A stretch of DNA of 64,000 nucleotides from Flavobacterium sp. SUN052 (GTDB lineage: Bacteria; Bacteroidota; Bacteroidia; Flavobacteriales; Flavobacteriaceae), in assembly GCF_028867935.1 (NCBI RefSeq), contig NZ_JAPQNS010000007.1:186001-250000 (forward strand), read 5' to 3'. The position numbers and the translations under genes were made by a program. The notes beneath the pieces are model-generated. The model saw only the letters and a program-made list of their open reading frames with translations, did no database searches and was not told the DNA's origin. Shown one piece after another: positions 53,938 through 61,478 of this stretch. How positions within the stretch are numbered: the first letter of the stretch is position 1; every line of letters begins with the position of its first letter.

Positions 53938-54819
53938 TTATTTACTTGCAATGGCCCGTTTTGCCTGAATCTCGGCTTTTGCCTTCGCCAGGTCGGCCCT
54001 GAACTGGCCATTCCGTTTCCAGAGTACGAGCATTTGTTCGGCCGTTTGGCGAGACGCTTCGTTATCGCTGGGATAGTGAATGCCCAACACCTCACGTGAC
54101 CAGCGTATCTCTTCCGCCAAATCGACGAAGTTAGACCGCTTATCAGGTGCCAGTTCGCTCAGCAGGTAGGCATTGGCGAATGCCCAAAGTGTGTGCCCGC
54201 TGGGGAAAGAGGGTGACCCCATCCGGTTATAGGGTTGTATCTGCGCATTCAGGTGGTAAGGACGTGGTCGGCGAAACCGATATTTCAAGCCAAACTCAGC
54301 AGCTCTTACATCGCGCATCATATTGTGCAGAAGTGCGGCTGTGCGGGGCAGTTCCGCAATGTTAAAGGTCGTGTCGAACACGGCAGTCAATTCATAAAAC
54401 AAATCTTTCCGGTTCTGGGCGAAGCCTGGGTCCGTTGGGTTTTGCATACCAGGCCAGTACCCAATGTTGGCCAGAAATAAGCTTCGGTCGTAGTGAGCCT
54501 GAGTCCTGCTTTTCTGCAAGTCCAGCAGATACGTTAACTCCGCTTTGGTCTGAGCTGACGAGTTAGCGGGGTAATGAATCCGTTGAGCCAGCTTATCCAT
54601 GTCCTGAGCCGACAGATAGACTGTTCCCAACAATGTGTTCGTGAGGGCACCAGAACTGTAGTCTTTCCAGGGGAAACGTAGCGTATCATCTGCCTGAGTC
54701 GGCAGATCAGGCAGTTTGCTTAGCTCCTGGTAAGGAGCCGATTTGAACGGCAGCGTAGACTGGGCAAATGCCCCACTCATGATCAATAAACTTCCTGCAA
54801 TAAGAATGGTGGTTTTCAT
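53938..54819 (-). CDS. PAP2 acid phosphatase
   Basis: A 293-residue class A-type acid phosphatase. Signal peptide ends at GAFAQ. The three phosphatase motifs are present: KYRFRRPRPY, PSFPSGHT and SREVLGIHYPSD. It would act in the periplasm on phosphomonoesters. It lies 18 bp after arsM, inside the arsenic block, where it is not a usual member. Confidence 0.9.
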   Translation of the reverse strand: MKTTILIAGSLLIMSGAFAQSTLPFKSAPYQELSKLPDLPTQADDTLRFPWKDYSSGALTNTLLGTVYLSAQDMDKLAQRIHYPANSSAQTKAELTYLLDLQKSRTQAHYDRSLFLANIGYWPGMQNPTDPGFAQNRKDLFYELTAVFDTTFNIAELPRTAALLHNMMRDVRAAEFGLKYRFRRPRPYHLNAQIQPYNRMGSPSFPSGHTLWAFANAYLLSELAPDKRSNFVDLAEEIRWSREVLGIHYPSDNEASRQTAEQMLVLWKRNGQFRADLAKAKAEIQAKRAIASK

Positions 54820-54837
54820 GGCAGCATTTGGTTTTAG

Positions 54838-55755
54838 TTAACAGCATCCAGCGCTCGCTTCTACAATACCATTGGCGAGTTGTTCAGCCTTTGCAGTGCA
54901 GCAGGCCTTGGGCAATTTCTGGCCCGGCTTTTCAGCATAAAGCGTGATGCTGAAAATGCCTTTGCCCTGATCCCGATACGTGCTGATTTCATCGGCTGAC
55001 AGATACTGTTGCAATACGGCATCGGGCAGCGCAATCTCGCGACGTTTCTGAATAGTCAGGTTAGTGAAACCAGCTTGCTCTACTACGCTAAGGTAAGCAT
55101 CCTGCTGAATGGCTCCCGACACACAGCCCGCATACATCTCGGCATCGCGTTGAAGTCCCTCGGGCAGGTCGCCGTTCAAAACGATGTCGGAGATGCTGAA
55201 GTGACCACCCGCCTTTAATACCCGAAATGTTTCGGCAAAAGCACGCGCTTTATCGGGCACGAGGTTCATGACGCAGTTGCTCACCACCACATCGGCCAAG
55301 TTATCAGAAAGTGGCATCTCTTCAATATCGCCGTATACAAATTCAACATTCGAGTAACCGCGCGTTTTGGCGTTTTTCCGGGCACGGTCGATCATAGCGG
55401 GTGTCATGTCGATGCCGATAACCCGACCCGTTTCGCCTGTTTCGGCGCGGGCGACAAAGCAGTCGTTTCCGGCACCAGAACCAAGGTCGAGTACCACATC
55501 GCCGGCTTGAATCTTGGCAAACTGGGTGGGCAAGCCGCAGCCTAGACCCAAGTCAGCCTCGGCTACGTAGCCCTGCTGGCCGGTATAGCTCAGGTTCATG
55601 GCCACCATCAGGTCATTATTTTCGATGGTTGGTCCGCAGCATGACAGTGAGGACTGATCAGAGGGCGCACAACCGCAGCCTTCGGCAGTTTCGCTTAGTG
55701 CAATCTCGCCGTATTTCTGACGGACAATGGTCTTGAGGTCTTCGTTAGTAGTCAT
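54838..55755 (-). CDS. arsM: Arsenite methyltransferase ArsM
   Basis: A 305-residue SAM-dependent methyltransferase. [18 protein letters not shown] is the SAM site. The As(III)-binding cysteines are seen in NCVMNLVP and AGCVSGAI, with extra Cys pairs at the N-terminus (EGCGCAP, LSCCGP) and the C-terminus (ASAGCC). It converts arsenite to methylated, partly volatile forms. It starts 48 bp after arsR and has its own ArsR-type site 20 bp upstream. Confidence 0.94.
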   Translation of the reverse strand: MTTNEDLKTIVRQKYGEIALSETAEGCGCAPSDQSSLSCCGPTIENNDLMVAMNLSYTGQQGYVAEADLGLGCGLPTQFAKIQAGDVVLDLGSGAGNDCFVARAETGETGRVIGIDMTPAMIDRARKNAKTRGYSNVEFVYGDIEEMPLSDNLADVVVSNCVMNLVPDKARAFAETFRVLKAGGHFSISDIVLNGDLPEGLQRDAEMYAGCVSGAIQQDAYLSVVEQAGFTNLTIQKRREIALPDAVLQQYLSADEISTYRDQGKGIFSITLYAEKPGQKLPKACCTAKAEQLANGIVEASAGCC

Positions 55756-55774
55756 TTTCTTATTGGTTTATTGT

Positions 55775-55789
55775 AATATTACGATTGAT
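55775..55789. promoter_or_regulatory. ArsR-type operator before arsM
   Basis: AATATTACGATTGAT matches, in reverse, the left half of the site upstream of arsR, and includes the palindromic TAATATTA core. It lies 20 bp before the arsM start, so it may add local control inside the operon. Confidence 0.65.
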
Positions 55790-55803
55790 TTTGGCAAATT
55801 TTT

Positions 55804-56130
55804 TTAACAACAGGATGTGCTGATCAACGAATCGAGTAGGTCACCAAAAGCTTGTCGGGCTTCGTCCCAAACGGGTTCGTTGATGCAGTAGCATACACGG
55901 GGCGGGTCAATGTCTCCCCTAATGATGCCAATGCGCTTGAGTTCTTTTAAGTGCTGGGAGACAGTGGCTTGGGCGAGTGGCAGTTCATCGACAAGATCGC
56001 CACAGACACAGGCTTTTTTCTGAGCTAGCATTTGCAGAATAGCTACCCGCGCCGGATGCGCAAAGGCCTTAGCCAATTCAGCAATCCGGTTCTGTTGCTC
56101 GGTGAATATCTCTGATTTAGTGACTCCCAT
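55804..56130 (-). CDS. arsR: ArsR-type arsenic repressor
   Basis: A 108-residue winged-helix repressor. [11 protein letters not shown] (near 40) carries the metal-sensing Cys pair of Ars[18 protein letters not shown] is the recognition helix, and the C-terminus ends in SCC, a possible third ligand. It heads the arsenic block. Its promoter and operator lie directly upstream (56135-56176); As(III) binding would release the operon. Confidence 0.93.
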   Translation of the reverse strand: MGVTKSEIFTEQQNRIAELAKAFAHPARVAILQMLAQKKACVCGDLVDELPLAQATVSQHLKELKRIGIIRGDIDPPRVCYCINEPVWDEARQAFGDLLDSLISTSCC

Positions 56131-56134
56131 GTGG

Positions 56135-56164
56135 CAAAGGTAAAGAGAAAAATATCAATCGCAA
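56135..56164 (-). promoter_or_regulatory. arsR promoter, probably leaderless
   Basis: On the minus strand TTG (56164-56162), 19 nt, and TACCTTTG (56142-56135) give an excellent Bacteroidota promoter. The -7 box ends 4 bp before the arsR ATG, so transcription would start at or next to the start codon. Confidence 0.65.
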
Positions 56165-56176
56165 TATTACGATGAT
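56154..56176. promoter_or_regulatory. ArsR operator at the arsR promoter
   Basis: ATCAATCG, caatatta, CGATGAT forms an imperfect 23-bp palindrome centred on AATATT. It overlaps the -33 element of arsR and shares ATCAATCG-AATATT with the site before arsM. Binding here would block polymerase. Confidence 0.7.
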
Positions 56177-56183
56177 TTATTTT

Positions 56184-57356
56184 TTACGGTTTCAAAACCC
56201 ACAGGAATGATTCGCGGTCGCTGGGGGCAACATTGTCGAGAACCCGATAATCGGTCCAGAACGTACCATCACTCAACCAACCGAACTGCGACCCATTGCT
56301 CACTGGCCTTAGGGCGCGGGTCTGCCGATCCTGCAACCACACCCCACTGCGGCCGGATAACGTGCTGTTAAATAGCAAATACTTCCCATCGGGGGAGAGT
56401 TTTGCACCCGCTACCTGGGTCAATCCCGACAAAATCTCAGATTGCGTTCCTGCTTGTGGATCATATTGTACCACAATCTGCATATCGCTTGGCGCGGGTT
56501 TGGTCAATAGCACAAAATGACTATCAGCCGTCCAAGCTAAACCATAAATAGTCTGTTGGCTGTCCAACTGTTTTTGGGTATTGGTACGGCTATCATAATA
56601 CCACAGCCCAGCGCGTTTGTAGTCGGTAAAAATAAGCTGCTGCCCATCGGGAGCCAGCGCGTAATTCCATAAATCGGCTCCAGTTGGCAATGGTAGATCG
56701 ACAAACGTGTTCGCCTTGACATCGTATTTGACAAACGCTCGTTTTCCTGCCCGACCAACCTCAAACAGCACCTGTTGATTATCGGCTGTCCAGGCCTGGC
56801 CAAAGAACACTCCTTTCTCCGAATTAGTATAAGTCAGCACCCGGCTGTTCCCAGTAGCGTCAATTAATTGGGCAACACTATTACCCGCTGCATCCCGATA
56901 TTGCCGAATGGCTTGTTGCCCTGAGGGTGACACAATATACCATGACATCGGGTCGTAGGGCATTAACTTCTGGATTGGCTGAACCACGTCTGGAACAACC
57001 AGAATGGGTTTACTCATTTCGCTGGTGTAATTGCCCAGAATGCCTTTTACAGCAATATAGTACGAAGTTCCAGCCTTCAAATTTGTCAGCGGCAAACTGG
57101 TTTGGCTGGTCGTTGTAAGCAGTTGAAGATTACCGGGCTGCCCTTCCGAAATGTACACCTCTGCTTTGTCAAAACTTCGCACTTCAGGGCCATTCGTCGA
57201 CCGAAATACCATCCCACGAAGCTCTAACGAGAGGGGTGCCATTGTGTACTCAATCCAGGCATTCATAAAGAGCGGAATGGCCGGTTCGGGGTCAGGCGAA
57301 TGACCACACCGAAAAGCCATCAGGCCAAGCAAAAGAAGTAGACAGGCATTTTTCAC
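56184..57356 (-). CDS. TolB-like propeller lipoprotein
   Basis: A 390-residue lipoprotein. The formal frame starts at a TTG (57392), but that codon lies within a TATTTTTG promoter box (57397-57390). GTG at 57356 gives a clean signal and lipobox (KNACLLLLLGLMAFRC). An FnIII-like domain (about 20-115, LTNLKAGTSYYIAVKG) is followed by WD40/TolB propeller blades (YALAPDGQQLIFTDYK, KLSPDGKYLLFNST). Its function is unknown; it is not clearly linked to the ars genes downstream. Confidence 0.75.
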   Translation of the reverse strand: MKNACLLLLLGLMAFRCGHSPDPEPAIPLFMNAWIEYTMAPLSLELRGMVFRSTNGPEVRSFDKAEVYISEGQPGNLQLLTTTSQTSLPLTNLKAGTSYYIAVKGILGNYTSEMSKPILVVPDVVQPIQKLMPYDPMSWYIVSPSGQQAIRQYRDAAGNSVAQLIDATGNSRVLTYTNSEKGVFFGQAWTADNQQVLFEVGRAGKRAFVKYDVKANTFVDLPLPTGADLWNYALAPDGQQLIFTDYKRAGLWYYDSRTNTQKQLDSQQTIYGLAWTADSHFVLLTKPAPSDMQIVVQYDPQAGTQSEILSGLTQVAGAKLSPDGKYLLFNSTLSGRSGVWLQDRQTRALRPVSNGSQFGWLSDGTFWTDYRVLDNVAPSDRESFLWVLKP

Positions 57357-57444
57357 AGGCGTTAAGGGATGATTGTTTTCACTATGACTCAAAAATAGAG
57401 CAATCCGTTGGAATGGAGTTGTAATTTATTGTTGCCACGCGAGC

Positions 57445-60400
57445 TCAGGAGAATAGCCCCAAAATATCCGTCGGGCTCAGTTTTTTCAGAAAGCCCGCTT
57501 CGGTCGAGATCAACTCGCCAGCAAGTGCCCGTTTGCGGTCCTGTAGCGTCAGAATTTTTTCCTCAACGGTGTCTTTACAAATCATCCGGTAGGCAAAAAC
57601 ACGCTTCGTCTGCCCAATCCGATGTACCCGGTCAATGGCCTGTTGCTCCACAGCAGGGTTCCACCACGGGTCAACCAAATACACATAATCAGCTTCAGTC
57701 AGGTTCAGGCCAACGCCCCCGGCTTTTAAACTCATCAGGAATACCCGACAGTTTTCATTACCCTGAAAGTTCTGTACGCGTCCAGCGCGATCCTGTGTTT
57801 GTCCATCGAGGTATTCATAGGGCACACGGTCTCGTTCCAGCCGTTGCCGGATCAGATCAAGCATCCCCAAAAACTGGCTGAATATCACGATCTTATGGTT
57901 TGAAGCATTCTCTTCAATCTCACGCAGAATCTCATCGAGCTTGGCCGATTCGTTGCCATAATCTTCGTCGGTTTTGATGAGTGCGAGTGAGTCGCAAATC
58001 TGGCGGAGTTTCAGTAAACCTTCCAAAATCAGGAGCGCCGACTTTTCGGCACCTTCTTCGGCTATTTTGCCTTCGATCAGATCGCGGTATCGGTCCCGGA
58101 AGGCTTCGTACACCCGTCGCTGCTGTTTGCCCATCTCGCAATACAATACCGTTTCGGTTTTGTCGGGCAGGTCTTTGGCTACTTCTTCCTTGGTGCGTTT
58201 GAGCAGAAATGGGTAGATCAACCGGCGCAACTCGGCAGCACGGGTTTTGTCCTGTTGCCGATCGATGGGGTTAGCGTATTCGTTTTTGAACAGTTCTTCG
58301 CTCCCCAGAAAACCGGGGTTCAGAAAATCAAATTGTGAGTACAAATCAAACGTATTATTCTCCACTGGAGTACCAGTCATGGTCAGTCGATTGCGGGCTT
58401 TTAGGAGCTTCACCGCTTTGGCAATCTGGGAGCCGGGGTTTTTAATGGCCTGAGACTCATCCAAAACGACATAATCGAACGCCACCATTCGGAGCCAGTC
58501 GATGTCGTAGCGAACAGCCCCATATGTTGTCAGAACAATGTCGGCCCCGGCAAAATCCTGTGCCGATTTAGCCCTACCTGTTCCCGTGTGTACATACAGT
58601 CGAAGCTCTGGGCAGAACCGGGCAGCTTCGGCCTGCCAGTTGAATACCAGTGTTTTAGGCATTACCACCAGATGAAATCCTTTGGGTCGTTTGTTTTTCT
58701 GAGCCTGCAAAAACGTCAGCATCTGGAGCGTTTTCCCCAGACCCATATCGTCGGCCAAACAACCACCCCAGCCAAACTCGTCCAGAAAATTCAGCCATCG
58801 GAATCCCTCTTCCTGATAGGGTCGCAACTTGGCCTTTACGTTGGGCGGCAGTTTTACTTTTTTGATCTGCTGGAAGTTGAGCAGCTTCTCTTTTTTGTCG
58901 TCGAGTTCTTTCAGCAGCTTGGGGTCGCTGATGAGTTCTCGGTAATGCTCCAGAATCGTGAAGTGCCGTTTAGAGAGCCTGATCGTATCCTTCTTATCGT
59001 CGACCTGCCCGAGTCGGAACAGTTGAGCATGTTGTTGTACCCAGGCTTCGGGCAACACGCCCAATGACCCATCCTTCAACTCAACGTAGTTTTGTTTGCG
59101 CAGAATGGCTTTACGCACATCGGCCAGAGCAACAGACTGGTCGCCGAATCGTATCTCTACTTTCAGATCAAACCAATCTATACCCGACGACTGCCGAATC
59201 TGGAACTCAACAGGGTACGGATTTTGCCTGAATTTTTTGAGTGTTCCAACCCCAAATAGTCTTGTCTGATTCAGGCGCAGAGCTTCGTAGAACGAATAAA
59301 GCCAATTGTTCTCCAGTACTTTTTCGGCAGGCAAGTAAAAAAACGAACCCGTCTGATACGCAAAGTCGGGGTGTTGCTGCCGAATATAATCAATGAACTG
59401 TTCCTCAGCCTCCGCGTCGCGCCGTTGTAAATCCACTTGACCGGCATGAGACACAACCCGGGCAGGGAGATAATCATGCGCCATCTCAATCAGATCTTGC
59501 TCGGATTCCTCAACCAATGGATTATCGTAAGCAAACGTTGGAATCAACAATAAATTCTGGCCATCCTCTTTCAGGTAAACACGGCCCTCCCTAAACTCCA
59601 GTTCGGTTTGTATCAGTTCGCTGCCTTCACCAAAATCAACCGAAAATCGATTGGCCAACGGCACCAGAAAACCATTGAAAAAGGCTTCGTCGCGCACCGA
59701 CCGGAACCGTAACGCGCCGTCACGATCCAAAAACTGCCGGGCTGTAATGGCCGCATCCAGCGAAATAAACCGGGCTAAACGCTCATTGTCAATCAGTACC
59801 AGGGCATCCGTACCAAGGTCGGTGATCCGGTCGAATAAAATTGGGTCGTCGTTACCAAACCGCCCGTATGCCTGCAAAATGGTTTCGCCCTGGGTTCGCT
59901 GCAACTCAAAATGCAGGGTCATTGGCCGGGGTTCCACCGTAACAACTGACCCAGTACTTGTCCCGCTTCCCGACGTGCCTTTCAGTAGGCGCACCGGTTT
60001 GTCGGCCAGTAGCGGTATCAGTTGATCGAGTAATTGGAGCGACCAAACCAGCAACACCTCCCGCATTTCATCAGTGTATTTAACGTCCCAGTAGTAGTTA
60101 CTCAGTTTAAAACCCTGTTCTTTAAGGTAGTCATTCAGATACTCCTGGGTGAGTATCCTGCTGAGGTTCATTATGGTGAGATCGGTGGCGTCAACCGCCG
60201 GGCGAACTTTATCATAAGGCTGTTGGCGTTCTACATTGCCGAGTTTACCCGTTTTAGCATTTAGAATACCTTTGAGCAGAGTAAGATGAAAGAAAGGCGG
60301 TGTTTTTCGATCAAATTTCTCCCACAAATACACCTGAACGGGGGCCGACGTTGTGGTTGTTAAACCGGGTGGCAACGCCCGGTCTATAAGGCTCGGTAAC

Positions 60401-61365
60401 GTAGTTCGGAACAGCGTATCCCAATCCTGTCCGTCAATCCGCTGAATACTTTTATCAAGTTGAATTAATTCAAGTTTGTCGTTGTACGGGTTGAGTTTAA
60501 AATCAAACAGGTCCGTGATTTTATCGCTGACAGAATACCCAAATTTGGCTAGTAGAGCGTTCTTTTCGGTAGTCAGATCCCGCAGCAATTCGAGAGCCAG
60601 CGTGCCCCGCTGTTGAGCGAGCCACAACAGGACACCCATCTGATGCTCGCAAATCGACTTGGCAAGCAGTCGATTACAGGAACACGAGAGATGGTACTTG
60701 CTCTTTGACACCCGACTGATGCGAATGGTAAAGGTGCCCGTTTTCTTAATAAACAGCTCCAGAGTTTCGTAGCCATTGCCCTGTTCAACGGCTTTCACGG
60801 TTTGATAATGCCGTCGGTTTGTCCAAAAATTGGGTTCCACTAACACCCGGATGCGTTCATCTCCCAGATCTTTAATGGCAATGGTTGTGTCGGATGCCGT
60901 TGGCCTGACAGGCTTAGTTACTGGCTTGGCCGCTGCTGGAGGAATGACAGAAGCATAATAAAAACGTTCAACCTCCTGCTTGTTTTTAGTACTCACATAC
61001 TCTTCGACCTGTCGTGAACTATTGGTAATGTCGATTGTCTTCCGAAGTGGGGCGCTCGCATCCCGTTTGATAATGTACCCTTCTAACGCGTAGGCACTAG
61101 CCACTATGTGCTTGCAAAACCCCCAATCGTCGTAGGGGCAGTCGCATTCAGCCCAGACATCGGCTCGCTTATCCAGATCGTAAAAATCAACATCATACGC
61201 GCCCCTTCCCGACGCACTTTTCACCCGACACTCAGCTTCATAATCATCAAGGCTATTGACTTTCACAGCTTCGTCTCTAAATAGTTGCTGGCCGCGAATC
61301 AATACCTCCGCGAGTGTATTACTGCGAATCTCTTCTAAACTGCGTAGTATTAAAACATAGTCCAT
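57445..61365 (-). CDS. SNF2-family helicase with two SWIM fingers
   Basis: A 1306-residue Swi2/Snf2 ATPase. Two SWIM-type zinc fingers lie in the N-terminal part (CDCPYDDWGFCKH, then CSCNRLLAKSICEH near 230). The ATPase core has LADDMGLGKTLQML (about 873), DESQAIKNP in place of DEAH, MTGTPVENN, GGVGLNLTEADYV and DRVHRIGQTKRVFAYRM. It may remodel protein-DNA complexes or help stalled RNA polymerase, as RapA does. The frame is open up to 61479, but those codons cover the promoter region. ATG at 61365 is preceded by a predicted leaderless promoter. Confidence 0.92.
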   Translation of the reverse strand: MDYVLILRSLEEIRSNTLAEVLIRGQQLFRDEAVKVNSLDDYEAECRVKSASGRGAYDVDFYDLDKRADVWAECDCPYDDWGFCKHIVASAYALEGYIIKRDASAPLRKTIDITNSSRQVEEYVSTKNKQEVERFYYASVIPPAAAKPVTKPVRPTASDTTIAIKDLGDERIRVLVEPNFWTNRRHYQTVKAVEQGNGYETLELFIKKTGTFTIRISRVSKSKYHLSCSCNRLLAKSICEHQMGVLLWLAQQRGTLALELLRDLTTEKNALLAKFGYSVSDKITDLFDFKLNPYNDKLELIQLDKSIQRIDGQDWDTLFRTTLPSLIDRALPPGLTTTTSAPVQVYLWEKFDRKTPPFFHLTLLKGILNAKTGKLGNVERQQPYDKVRPAVDATDLTIMNLSRILTQEYLNDYLKEQGFKLSNYYWDVKYTDEMREVLLVWSLQLLDQLIPLLADKPVRLLKGTSGSGTSTGSVVTVEPRPMTLHFELQRTQGETILQAYGRFGNDDPILFDRITDLGTDALVLIDNERLARFISLDAAITARQFLDRDGALRFRSVRDEAFFNGFLVPLANRFSVDFGEGSELIQTELEFREGRVYLKEDGQNLLLIPTFAYDNPLVEESEQDLIEMAHDYLPARVVSHAGQVDLQRRDAEAEEQFIDYIRQQHPDFAYQTGSFFYLPAEKVLENNWLYSFYEALRLNQTRLFGVGTLKKFRQNPYPVEFQIRQSSGIDWFDLKVEIRFGDQSVALADVRKAILRKQNYVELKDGSLGVLPEAWVQQHAQLFRLGQVDDKKDTIRLSKRHFTILEHYRELISDPKLLKELDDKKEKLLNFQQIKKVKLPPNVKAKLRPYQEEGFRWLNFLDEFGWGGCLADDMGLGKTLQMLTFLQAQKNKRPKGFHLVVMPKTLVFNWQAEAARFCPELRLYVHTGTGRAKSAQDFAGADIVLTTYGAVRYDIDWLRMVAFDYVVLDESQAIKNPGSQIAKAVKLLKARNRLTMTGTPVENNTFDLYSQFDFLNPGFLGSEELFKNEYANPIDRQQDKTRAAELRRLIYPFLLKRTKEEVAKDLPDKTETVLYCEMGKQQRRVYEAFRDRYRDLIEGKIAEEGAEKSALLILEGLLKLRQICDSLALIKTDEDYGNESAKLDEILREIEENASNHKIVIFSQFLGMLDLIRQRLERDRVPYEYLDGQTQDRAGRVQNFQGNENCRVFLMSLKAGGVGLNLTEADYVYLVDPWWNPAVEQQAIDRVHRIGQTKRVFAYRMICKDTVEEKILTLQDRKRALAGELISTEAGFLKKLSPTDILGLFS

Positions 61366-61369
61366 AAGG

Positions 61370-61401
61370 CAAAAATAAGGGTTCAGCAGGCAAATTTTCA
61401 A
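61370..61401 (-). promoter_or_regulatory. SNF2 helicase promoter, probably leaderless
   Basis: On the minus strand TTG (61401-61399), 21 nt, and TATTTTTG (61377-61370) match the Bacteroidota consensus. The -7 box ends 4 bp before the ATG at 61365. Confidence 0.6.
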
Positions 61402-61414
61402 TCTGCTTCGCGAG

Positions 61415-61458
61415 ACTCGCAACAACGTTGCATATTTAATTGCAACAATGTTGCGAGT
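61415..61458. promoter_or_regulatory. Twin palindromic operators between divergent genes
   Basis: GCAACAACGTTGC (61419-61431) and GCAACAATGTTGC (61442-61454) are two near-palindromes 23 bp apart centre to centre. Together with flanking ACTCGC/GCGAGT they make one larger inverted repeat (61415-61432 with 61441-61458). The right site lies between the -33 and -7 boxes of the TonB receptor promoter. A dimeric repressor, perhaps of the Fur/Zur type, is a reasonable guess, but the regulator is unknown. Confidence 0.65.
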
Positions 61459-61470
61459 TGCGTAGTTTTG
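61440..61470 (+). promoter_or_regulatory. TonB receptor promoter
   Basis: TTG (61440-61442), 20 nt, TAGTTTTG (61463-61470), then the ATG 8 bp later at 61479. The spacing and both boxes fit the Bacteroidota consensus, and the 5' UTR would be only a few bases. Confidence 0.65.
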
Positions 61471-61478
61471 CCTCAGCA

